Assembly (NCBI GenBank): GCA_038212405.1
Contig: JBBQUN010000026.1
Location: forward strand, 1 to 27,594
Length of the DNA stretch: 27,594 nucleotides
From: JBBQUN01 sp038212405
GTDB taxonomy: Bacteria; Actinomycetota; Acidimicrobiia; Acidimicrobiales; SZUA-35
Reading direction: 5' to 3'
Shown here piece by piece: positions 6,724 through 18,488 of this stretch. The stretch's first letter is position 1. Every line of letters starts with the position of its first letter. The notes beneath the pieces are model-generated. The model saw only the letters and a list, made by a program, of their open reading frames with translations. It did not search any database and was not told the origin of the DNA. The translations under genes were made by a program, and so were the position numbers.

Positions 6724-9700
6724 TTGCCTGCACGTACCGTCGCTCGCGACCGTTACTCCTTCGGCAATCTCCAGGAGGCCATCGAGCTTCCGGACTTGAT
6801 CGCAATCCAGCGGGAGTCATTCCGCTGGTTCCTTGAGGAAGGGCTCTCCAACGCCTTCCGGGACATCAGTCCCATCAAGGACTTCACAGAAACGCTCCAG
6901 CTCGAGCTCGAGTTCGACCCTCACGACGAGGATCTTGAGCCTTATCCGAAGTTCTCCGTTGAGGAGTGCAAGGAAAAGGACATGACCTACGCTGCGCCGA
7001 TTTTCGTGCGCGCTCGGTTCATCAACGCCAACACCGGTGAGATCAAAGAGCAGACGGTGTTCATGGGCGACTTCCCCATGATGACCGACAAGGGCACGTT
7101 CGTGATCAACGGCACCGAGCGTGTCGTGGTCTCGCAGCTCGTTCGCTCACCTGGTGTCATCTTCCAGCCTGGTGAACGTTTCCGTCTGCGAAACATGTCG
7201 AAGCACCAGATGGTCACCGGCACCATTCACCCCTATCGCGGTGAGTGGATCGAATTCGATGTCGAGCAAAAGCCCGGCAAGGACCCAACCGCTGGCGTGC
7301 GCGTTGCTCGTAAGCGTCGTCTGTCACTCTTCACCATGCTGCGCGCTCTCGGTTTCGACGAAGAGAACGCCCCGGGCTTCCTCGACGCGTTCGTCAAGCA
7401 CTTTGACTTCCTCGAGGGCCAGTGGGAGAAAGATCGAGAGATCGCCCCCACTCAGGACGAGTCGCTCGTCGAGATCTACAAGCGTGCCCGCCCGGGTGAG
7501 CCGCCGACGCTCGAAGCGGCCCGCTCTTACCTCCGCAACGCTTTTTTCGAGAGCCGTCGCTATGACCTTTCACGTGTCGGTCGCTACAAGCTGAACCGCA
7601 AGCTCGGCCCCGAAATCGACCGGCTCGAGACGCTGTTCCCAATGCTCAAGGACTTGCTCGACAAGCCTGAGTCCGATCAGGGCGTGCTCTCACGCTGCGA
7701 GGTCATGGCCGCGGCCACCTACCTCCTCAACCTGATGATCGCCGAGCCGGGTTACCGACTCGACGACCAGGACCACTTCGCCAACCGCCGCGTACGGTCG
7801 GTCGGCGAGCTCATCCAGAACCAGGTCCGAATCGGGCTGTCCCGGATGGAGCGTGTCGTTCGTGAGCGCATGACGACCCAAGACGTCGAGGCCATCACGC
7901 CGCAGACGCTCATCAACATTCGCCCGGTCGTCGCTGCCATCAAGGAGTTCTTCGGAACCTCCCAGCTGTCGCAGTTCATGGACCAGGTGAACCCACTGTC
8001 TGGCCTCACCCACCGTCGTCGTCTCTCGGCCCTCGGCCCAGGTGGCCTGTCGCGTGAGCGTGCCGGCTTCGAAGTCCGAGATGTCCACTTCTCGCACTAC
8101 GGCCGTATGTGCCCGATCGAGACTCCCGAGGGCCCGAACATCGGCCTCATCGGGTATCTCGCCAGCTACGCACGAGTCAACGAGTTCGGCTTCCTCGAGA
8201 CGCCGTACCGTCGAGTCGTCGATGGTGTCGCAACTGACGAAGTGGTGTTTCTCACCGCCGACGAAGAAGAAGAGTTCGTCGTCGCACAGGCCAACGCCAA
8301 GCTCAATGCCGACGGCACCTTCATCTCCGACAAGGTCCTTGCTCGGCGTTCGCCACAGGCCGCATCACTGCGAGACCTCAAGCTGCAGCTCGAACGCGAC
8401 ATCTTCTTCGGCGCCACCACCGAGATCTCCCAGGTGCCCGGCATCGAAGTCGACATGATGGACGTCTCGCCGAAGCAGATCGTTTCGATCGGCACCGGCT
8501 TGATTCCCTTCCTCGAGCATGATGACGCCAACCGCGCCCTCATGGGTGCCAACATGCAGCGTCAGGCTGTGCCGCTCCTCACCCCGGAAGCGCCGTACAT
8601 CGGCACCGGCATCGAGAAGCGTGCCGCCCACGATGCGGCCGACACCCTCGTTGCCGAAGACGATGGCGTGGTCCTCGAGGTCGACGGCAAGCACATCACC
8701 GTCGAGTACGCCAAGATGGGCAAGAGGATCTACCGTTTGCTCAAGTTCGAGCGTTCCAACCAGGACACCTCGATCAATCAGAAGCCACGGGTCGTTCCGG
8801 GCGAGACCTTCAAGAACGGTCAGCTCCTCGCCGACGGTCCTTCGACCGACAACGGCGAACTCGCCCTCGGCAAGAACCTGGTCGTGGCCTTCATGACCTG
8901 GGAGGGCTACAACTTCGAAGACGCGATCATTCTGAACCAGCGTTTGGTTCGCGACGACGTGCTCACCTCGATCCACGTCAAGGAGCACGAAATTGATGCT
9001 CGCGACACCAAGCTCGGACCAGAAGAAATCACCCGAGACATCCCGAACCTGAGCGAAGACGTTCTCGCCGATCTCGACGAGCGCGGCATCATCCGTGTCG
9101 GCGCCGAGGTCAGCCCGGGCGACGTGCTCGTCGGCAAGGTCACGCCCAAGGGCGAGACCGAGCTCACCCCTGAAGAACGCCTGTTGCGGGCCATCTTCGG
9201 CGAGAAGGCTCGTGAAGTTCGCGACACTTCGTTGAAGGTGCCCCACGGTGAGGTCGGAAAGGTCATCGACGTCAAGGTGTTCAACCGTGACGACTCACAC
9301 GAACTCCCTCCGGGCGTCAATCAGCTGGTTCGGGTCTACGTGGCTCAGAAGCGCAAGATCTCGGTGGGCGACAAGCTCGCTGGTCGCCATGGAAACAAGG
9401 GCGTCATTTCTCGCATCCTCGCCACCGAAGACATGCCGCACCTGGCCGACGGCACTCCCGTCGACATCGTGCTCAACCCGTTGGGTGTTCCGTCCCGCAT
9501 GAACGTGGGCCAGGTGCTCGAATCGCACTTGGGCTACGCCGCTCGCTGGGGTTGGACCATCGATGGTGTGCGCACCGGGCACGCTCCGATGACTGGTACC
9601 GAAAACAAGACTCGGCCATTCACCACTCCGGCAACGCTCGTTGCCACTCCGGTGTTCGATGGTGCCAAGTGGGACGAACTCGAACTCGCCGGTGACAAAC

Positions 9701-10314
9701 CGACCATTCAGTCGATCTTCGAGAACCTGAACCCCGAGGCCCAGGATGGCCGCCGGCTCATCCAGCCTGACGGTAAGACCACCCTGTACGACGGTCGTAC
9801 TGGCGAACCGTTCGACAACCCGATCATGGTCGGGATCATGTACATCTTGAAGCTGTCGCACATGGTCGACGACAAGATCCATGCCCGTTCCACCGGCCCG
9901 TACTCAATGATCACCCAGCAGCCGCTTGGTGGTAAGGCGCAGTTCGGTGGTCAGCGATTCGGCGAGATGGAAGTGTGGGCCCTGGAGGCCTATGGCGCGG
10001 CGTATTGCTTGCAGGAGCTGCTCACCATCAAGTCCGACGACGTCCTTGGCCGAGTCAAGGTCTATGAGGCCATCGTCAAGGGCGAGAACATTCCCGAGCC
10101 CGGCATTCCTGAGAGCTTCAAGGTCCTCATCAAGGAGATGCAGGCGCTGTGCCTGAACGTCGAGGTTCTCTCGGCCGACGGCTCCGAGATCGAAATGCGC
10201 GAGCTCGACGACGAGCTCTTCCGTACTGCCGAAGAACTCGGCATCGATCTCTCCCGTCCCGAGCGGGGCACCGACGAAGACGACGCTGCCCGCGCTGCGG
10301 GTAGCCGACGCTGA
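6724..10314 (+). CDS. rpoB: DNA-directed RNA polymerase subunit beta
   Basis: The 1196-residue beta subunit matches actinobacterial RpoB in size. It has the rifampicin-pocket segment (about 413-440), the adjacent HYGRMCPIETPEGPNIGLIGYL, and the active-site motif DKLAGRHGNKGVISRI. The frame begins at a TTG (6724) giving MPARTVARDRYSFGN. AGGTGG at 6712-6717 supports it, and no ATG or GTG competes. In the rifampicin region the equivalents of E. coli D516, S522, H526, R529 and S531 are intact. The equivalent of N518 is valine (V422, GTG at 7987-7989). The C-terminus ends in an acidic tail (RGTDEDDAARAAGSRR). rpoC follows after 40 nt. Confidence 0.98.
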   Translation: MPARTVARDRYSFGNLQEAIELPDLIAIQRESFRWFLEEGLSNAFRDISPIKDFTETLQLELEFDPHDEDLEPYPKFSVEECKEKDMTYAAPIFVRARFINANTGEIKEQTVFMGDFPMMTDKGTFVINGTERVVVSQLVRSPGVIFQPGERFRLRNMSKHQMVTGTIHPYRGEWIEFDVEQKPGKDPTAGVRVARKRRLSLFTMLRALGFDEENAPGFLDAFVKHFDFLEGQWEKDREIAPTQDESLVEIYKRARPGEPPTLEAARSYLRNAFFESRRYDLSRVGRYKLNRKLGPEIDRLETLFPMLKDLLDKPESDQGVLSRCEVMAAATYLLNLMIAEPGYRLDDQDHFANRRVRSVGELIQNQVRIGLSRMERVVRERMTTQDVEAITPQTLINIRPVVAAIKEFFGTSQLSQFMDQVNPLSGLTHRRRLSALGPGGLSRERAGFEVRDVHFSHYGRMCPIETPEGPNIGLIGYLASYARVNEFGFLETPYRRVVDGVATDEVVFLTADEEEEFVVAQANAKLNADGTFISDKVLARRSPQAASLRDLKLQLERDIFFGATTEISQVPGIEVDMMDVSPKQIVSIGTGLIPFLEHDDANRALMGANMQRQAVPLLTPEAPYIGTGIEKRAAHDAADTLVAEDDGVVLEVDGKHITVEYAKMGKRIYRLLKFERSNQDTSINQKPRVVPGETFKNGQLLADGPSTDNGELALGKNLVVAFMTWEGYNFEDAIILNQRLVRDDVLTSIHVKEHEIDARDTKLGPEEITRDIPNLSEDVLADLDERGIIRVGAEVSPGDVLVGKVTPKGETELTPEERLLRAIFGEKAREVRDTSLKVPHGEVGKVIDVKVFNRDDSHELPPGVNQLVRVYVAQKRKISVGDKLAGRHGNKGVISRILATEDMPHLADGTPVDIVLNPLGVPSRMNVGQVLESHLGYAARWGWTIDGVRTGHAPMTGTENKTRPFTTPATLVATPVFDGAKWDELELAGDKPTIQSIFENLNPEAQDGRRLIQPDGKTTLYDGRTGEPFDNPIMVGIMYILKLSHMVDDKIHARSTGPYSMITQQPLGGKAQFGGQRFGEMEVWALEAYGAAYCLQELLTIKSDDVLGRVKVYEAIVKGENIPEPGIPESFKVLIKEMQALCLNVEVLSADGSEIEMRELDDELFRTAEELGIDLSRPERGTDEDDAARAAGSRR

Positions 10315-10354
10315 TCAGCGCCGGCTCTGATCAGCACAAAGGGATTACACACTG

Positions 10355-14338
<3,984 letters not shown>

Positions 14339-14356
14339 GCAGGTTGTCTGCTCGAT

Positions 14357-14422
14357 AGCAGCCTTGACTCCACTCTGGAGTTCGCAAGAACGATGGCTGC
14401 TCCGGTGACGGGGCGGCCATCG
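14357..14422 (+). terminator. Overlapping hairpins after rpoC; possible terminator
   Basis: An outer stem AGCAGCC (14357-14363) / GGCTGCT (14395-14401) encloses ACTCCA-CTC-TGGAGT (14367-14381). A competing stem CGATGGC (14391-14397) / GCCATCG (14416-14422) shares bases with the first. They sit where an rpoBC terminator is expected, but no T tract follows either. Confidence 0.35.
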
Positions 14423-14518
14423 TCGCGTTCGACCACAACCAGCGGTGACACCTTGCTTTGGCGCTCGCCGGATCGACTCGAGACGATCGTGGACCTCGGC
14501 AACGGCGATCAACCTCTG

Positions 14519-14590
14519 GTGCTTGGTGAGACTGTGGTGCTTGGTGAGACCGTGGTGCTTGGTGAGACCGTGTTGGTTGGTGAGACAACG
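14519..14590 (+). repeat. 18-bp tandem repeat, four copies
   Basis: Units at 14519-14536, 14537-14554, 14555-14572 and 14573-14590 follow GTGCTTGGTGAGACCGTG. Copies 2 and 3 are identical, copy 1 has one change and copy 4 is divergent. The period is a multiple of three, but no supported gene covers it. Confidence 0.9.
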
Positions 14591-14619
14591 GCCCCACTGG
14601 TGTGGCAGCATCTGTGACC

Positions 14620-14636
14620 AGGGGCACAGTGCCTCT
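14620..14636 (+). promoter_or_regulatory. 17-bp palindrome upstream of coxS; candidate operator
   Basis: AGGGGCACAGTGCCTCT is symmetric about its central A with one G-T mismatch. A single-base centre cannot form an RNA loop, so a dimeric regulator site is more likely than a hairpin. It lies 71 nt before coxS. The regulator is unknown. Confidence 0.35.
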
Positions 14637-14707
14637 GTGGTGATGGCAGCAGCGATTTCGCCAAAGCGCACGGTGCAGGCCATTGCGACCAAGCCCAAGG
14701 GGGACCA

Positions 14708-15172
14708 GTGCAGGTCGACATGACCATCAATGGACGAGCGTGTTCGGCGGACGTCGAGCCGCGAACGTTGCTTGTCCACTACATCCGAGATGTGATCGGC
14801 CTGACCGGGACCAACGTTGGGTGCGACACCTCCTCGTGCGGGGCATGCACCATTCATATCGATGGTGAAGCTGCGAAGTCATGCACGATGCTCGCCGTCC
14901 AGGCGCGTGGCGCAACGCTCACCACCATCGAAGGTATGGCCGATGCCGACGGCACCTTGCACCCGATGCAGGAGGCCTTTCGCCAGTGCCACGGGTTGCA
15001 ATGTGGCTATTGCACGCCGGGGATGGTCATGGCTGCCACCTCCCTGCTCAGCGAGAACCCGAACCCCACCGAAGTCGAGGTTCGACTCGGACTCGAAGGC
15101 AACCTCTGTCGTTGCACCGGCTACCACAACATCGTCAAGTCCGTGCTGAGCGCGGCAGGAGGCATGGCATGA
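14708..15172 (+). CDS. coxS: Form II carbon monoxide dehydrogenase-like small (2Fe-2S) subunit
   Basis: The 154-residue protein is the two-cluster iron-sulfur subunit of a xanthine-oxidase-family molybdenum hydroxylase. The plant-type cluster ligands are C39, C44, C47 and C59 (GCDTSSCGAC). The second cluster uses C99, C102, C134 and C136 (QCGYC and CRC). It passes electrons from the molybdenum centre to FAD. The GTG start at 14708 is chosen because MQVDMTING matches the family N-terminus; AAGGGGG lies close upstream. An ATG at 14720 is the alternative. The stop overlaps coxL (ATGA). Gene order S-L-M is typical of form II and not form I clusters. Confidence 0.93.
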   Translation: MQVDMTINGRACSADVEPRTLLVHYIRDVIGLTGTNVGCDTSSCGACTIHIDGEAAKSCTMLAVQARGATLTTIEGMADADGTLHPMQEAFRQCHGLQCGYCTPGMVMAATSLLSENPNPTEVEVRLGLEGNLCRCTGYHNIVKSVLSAAGGMA

Positions 15173-17577
15173 CCGCAACCGAGACGCAACCGAACGCAAA
15201 GGTCGTTGGCACCGCACGCCTTCGGCGCGAAGACCCCGAACTCCTGACCGGCGAAGGCAAGTACGTCGACGACATTCAGGTCGCAGGCCAACTCTGGATG
15301 GGCATGGTTCGCTCGACCATGGCTCACGCCACCATCAACGGCGTCGACACGACGGAGGCTGCCGGTATGCCCGGCGTGCGCGCCGTCTACAGCGGTCCTG
15401 AGCTCGCCGACATGGGGCTTTGGGCGGCCCCGCTGCCATGTGCCTGGCCAGTCACCCCCGACATGGTCAACCCCCCTCACTATCCAGTGGCGACCACCGA
15501 AGTCCATCACGTTGGTGAAATCATCGCCGTCGTGTTGGCCGAGTCCCGATACCAGGCGGCCGACGCAGCCGAACTCGTCGTCGTCGACTATGCGCCACTG
15601 CCCGCGGTCGCCTCGATCGATGCTGCGGTGGCTGACATCGACCATGCGCACAGTGATCTGGCAACGAACAAGGCCTATCACTGGGCCCTCGAACCCAACC
15701 CCGAGGCGGTTGACGCTGCGTTTGCCGGTGCCACTCACCACATCACGGCCAACTTCATCCAGCAGCGGTTGATTCCGGCAGCCATGGAACCCCGGGGCGT
15801 CCTGGCGATTCCGTCGCCTCACGGCGGCGATGTCACGCTGTACACCTCGACCCAGATTCCCCACATCCTCAAGGTCATGATCGCAGCCACCACTGGCCTG
15901 CCCGAGCAGAAGCTGCGCATCATCGCTCCCGCCGTCGGGGGTGGATTCGGAGCGAAGCTCAATGTCAACCCCGACGAAGTCCTTGCGGTCACCCTTGCCA
16001 ACAAGCTGAAGGTGCCTGTCCGTTGGACCGAGACGCGATCAGAAGCAGCGTTTTCGACCCACCAGGGACGGGGGCAGCAGCAGAAGATCGAGCTTGCTGC
16101 CGACGCCGAAGGCAAGTTGTTGGGCGTCCGGGTCCACCTCGATGCTGACATGGGCGCCTACATGATGCTGATCACGCCCGGTGTTCCGCTGCTCGGCAGC
16201 TTCCTCTACACCGGCGTCTACGACGTCCCGGCCTTCGGGTTCACGTGCGACGGTCACTTCACCAATCTCACCCCGACGGATGCGTATCGAGGTGCCGGTC
16301 GCCCGGAGGCGAGTTACGCCATCGAACGAGCGATGGACATGCTCGCTGTCGAAGTCGGCATCGGACCCGACGAGATCCGCCGTCGGAACTACCTGGCCGG
16401 CGGTGGGGAATTCACTGATCTCGAAACCGCCTCCACGTTGGTCTTCGATTCGGGCAACTACGCCCCCAATCTCGATCTCGCGCTCGAAATGGCCGGCTAC
16501 GACGACCTGCGGGCCGAGCAGGCTCGGCGGCGCGACGCCGGTGACACCAGGCACCTTGGCATCGGATTGTGCACCTACGTCGAGATCTGCGGCCTGGCAC
16601 CAAGTCGAGCACTCGCTGGGCTGAACTACGGTGCTGGCGGCTGGGAGCATGCGATGGTGCGTTTCCTGCCGACTGGCAAGGTCGAGGTCGTGACTGGATC
16701 TACGCCGCATGGCCAGGGTCATGAGACCTCGTGGTCGATGATCGTTGCCGACAAGCTCGGGATCGACCCTGACGACGTCGAGGTCTTGCACTCTGACACC
16801 GCTGTCAGTCCGCTCGGTCTCGACACCTATGGGTCGCGCTCGCTTTCTGTTGGCGGTGTTGCCATCTCGATGGCTTGCGACAAGGTGATCGACAAGGCCC
16901 GCCAGATCGCCGCCCACCAACTCGAAGCGAATCCTGACGACCTCGAGTTCATCGGAGGCACCTTCGCGGTAAAGGGTTCGCCTGACAAGGCGCTGCCGAT
17001 CCAGGCCGTTGCCTTCGGGGCCTTCACTGCGCACAACCTTCCCGATGGAATGGAACCCAACCTCCAGGAGCAGGTCACCTTCGACCCTCCCAACTTTGCG
17101 TTCCCATTCGGAACCCACGTCGCTGTGGTCGAAATCGACGAGGTCACCGGCAACGTCGAACTCCTCGCCTACACCGCCGTCGACGACTGCGGCAATCAGA
17201 TCAATCCGCTCATCGTCGAGGGCCAAGTGCACGGTGGCATCGTGCAAGGGGTCGCTCAGGCCCTCTGGGAAGGAGCGAGCTATGACGACGACGGCAATTG
17301 TCGAAACCCGTCATTCCTCGACTACCTCGTGCCCTCGGCCGCCGAGCTTCCGAACATCACAACCGGCTACACCTACACGCCCAGCACCAGCAACCCAATG
17401 GGAGTGAAGGGGGTCGGCGAGGCAGGAACCATCGGTTCCGCCGCCGCAGTCATCAATGCGATCTGCGATGGCCTGAGCCCGTTTGGCATCACCGACATGG
17501 CGATGCCCGCCACCCCGCAGCGGGTGTGGAAAACCATCCAAGCGGCCAAGGCCACGAACGCAGGCGGTCCAGCATGA
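15169..17577 (+). CDS. coxL: Form II carbon monoxide dehydrogenase-like large (molybdopterin) subunit
   Basis: The 802-residue protein is a xanthine oxidase-family catalytic subunit. It has the N-terminal a/b hammerhead (about 15-130), PAVGGGFGAK of the molybdopterin-binding domain, and the active-site loop AYRGAGR at 372-378. GVGEAG carries the probable catalytic E751. AYRGAGR defines form II (putative CODH); true form I enzymes have AYxCSFR with a copper-binding cysteine, which is absent here. The substrate may therefore be CO at low activity or another small molecule. Starts and stops overlap coxS and coxM by 4 nt, so the three subunits are made stoichiometrically. Confidence 0.92.
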   Translation: MTATETQPNAKVVGTARLRREDPELLTGEGKYVDDIQVAGQLWMGMVRSTMAHATINGVDTTEAAGMPGVRAVYSGPELADMGLWAAPLPCAWPVTPDMVNPPHYPVATTEVHHVGEIIAVVLAESRYQAADAAELVVVDYAPLPAVASIDAAVADIDHAHSDLATNKAYHWALEPNPEAVDAAFAGATHHITANFIQQRLIPAAMEPRGVLAIPSPHGGDVTLYTSTQIPHILKVMIAATTGLPEQKLRIIAPAVGGGFGAKLNVNPDEVLAVTLANKLKVPVRWTETRSEAAFSTHQGRGQQQKIELAADAEGKLLGVRVHLDADMGAYMMLITPGVPLLGSFLYTGVYDVPAFGFTCDGHFTNLTPTDAYRGAGRPEASYAIERAMDMLAVEVGIGPDEIRRRNYLAGGGEFTDLETASTLVFDSGNYAPNLDLALEMAGYDDLRAEQARRRDAGDTRHLGIGLCTYVEICGLAPSRALAGLNYGAGGWEHAMVRFLPTGKVEVVTGSTPHGQGHETSWSMIVADKLGIDPDDVEVLHSDTAVSPLGLDTYGSRSLSVGGVAISMACDKVIDKARQIAAHQLEANPDDLEFIGGTFAVKGSPDKALPIQAVAFGAFTAHNLPDGMEPNLQEQVTFDPPNFAFPFGTHVAVVEIDEVTGNVELLAYTAVDDCGNQINPLIVEGQVHGGIVQGVAQALWEGASYDDDGNCRNPSFLDYLVPSAAELPNITTGYTYTPSTSNPMGVKGVGEAGTIGSAAAVINAICDGLSPFGITDMAMPATPQRVWKTIQAAKATNAGGPA

Positions 17578-18398
17578 TTCCCGCAACCTTCGACTATGTC
17601 GAGGCCGACTCGGCCGACGCGGCGATTGCTGCGCTGAGTGAATACGGCGACGAGGCCAAGCTCCTCGCCGGAGGCCACAGCCTCATCCCACTCATGAAGT
17701 TCCGATTGGCGACCCCATCGGTGCTGGTCGACATCGGACGGCTCAGCGATCTTTCCTATATCAATGACGCTGGTGACTATCTTGCCATCGGGTCCATGAC
17801 TCGTCACCGTGCGCTCGAGACGAGTGAGCTGCTGGCCAGTCAGGCACCGATCCTGGCGCACGTCGCCGGTCAGGTTGGTGATCCAGCCGTGCGGTATCGG
17901 GGAACCCTTGGCGGATCGCTTGCACACGGTGACCCGGCGTCCGACCTGCCGGCAGCGTTGCTGGCACTTGGGGGGACGATGGTGTTGCGAGGCCCCGGCG
18001 GAACGCGCGAGATCGAAGCCAGCGACTTCTTCACCGGATTCCTCGAAACGGCATTGGCTCCTGACGAATTGCTCACCGAGATCCGGGTGCCAAAGGTGCC
18101 CGACGCTGGCTGGAGCTACCAGAAGTTCAATCGTCGAGCTCAAGACTGGGCCATCGTCGGTGTGGCCGCAGTGCTGAGCGACAGCCCAGGCATCGCCCTG
18201 GTCAACATGGGTCCTCAGCCCATGCGCTCAGCATCGGTGGAGGCCGCGCTGCGTTCTGGAGCCAGTGCCGCTGACGCCGCCGCCCAGGCAGTTGAAGGGA
18301 CGCAGCCGCCTGACGACCTCAACGGCGATGCTGAGTATCGAAGCCATCTGGTGCAGGTGCTGGTCGAGCGGGCACTCGTGGAGTGCGGTCGAGCCTGA
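17574..18398 (+). CDS. coxM: Form II carbon monoxide dehydrogenase-like medium (FAD-binding) subunit
   Basis: The 274-residue protein is the FAD subunit. The two flavin-contact motifs are AGGHS at 32-36 and TLGGS at 111-115, with the CO-dehydrogenase C-terminal domain following (about 170-274). It takes electrons from CoxS and passes them to the acceptor, probably the quinone pool. The ATG overlaps the coxL stop (ATGA). The following gene starts 90 nt later, so the tight S-L-M unit ends here. Confidence 0.93.
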   Translation: MIPATFDYVEADSADAAIAALSEYGDEAKLLAGGHSLIPLMKFRLATPSVLVDIGRLSDLSYINDAGDYLAIGSMTRHRALETSELLASQAPILAHVAGQVGDPAVRYRGTLGGSLAHGDPASDLPAALLALGGTMVLRGPGGTREIEASDFFTGFLETALAPDELLTEIRVPKVPDAGWSYQKFNRRAQDWAIVGVAAVLSDSPGIALVNMGPQPMRSASVEAALRSGASAADAAAQAVEGTQPPDDLNGDAEYRSHLVQVLVERALVECGRA

Positions 18399-18488
18399 CC
18401 GTGTTGCTCAGAGCCCCTGCCATCGAACATTGGCTGGGGCTCTGACGCGTCCGGGGAAGCATCGGGCGAGTTCCCCGGTTGGACTGCC

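Larger units (their letters stand above)
14339..14707 (+). other. rpoC-coxS intergenic region
   Basis: This 369-nt stretch separates the RNA polymerase genes from the cox-like cassette. It contains competing hairpins just after rpoC, an 18-bp tandem repeat and a near-perfect palindrome, each listed separately. A 74-codon open frame (14393-14617) runs through the tandem repeat but has no ribosome binding site or recognisable domain, so I do not call it. No clean T-tailed terminator is visible. Confidence 0.6.

Noticed and set aside
6530..6799. Small + strand frame overlapping the rpoB start
   Set aside because: It overlaps the conserved start of rpoB in another frame, has no ribosome binding site and no recognisable sequence.
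14393..14617. 74-codon + strand open frame with VLGETV repeats after rpoC
   Set aside because: No ribosome binding site, no known domain, and most of its repetitive character comes from the 18-bp DNA repeat. The opposite strand is open over the same region.
14708..17577. Form I (true) CO dehydrogenase
   Set aside because: The active-site loop is AYRGAGR, not AYxCSFR, so the copper-binding cysteine is absent; gene order S-L-M also fits form II.
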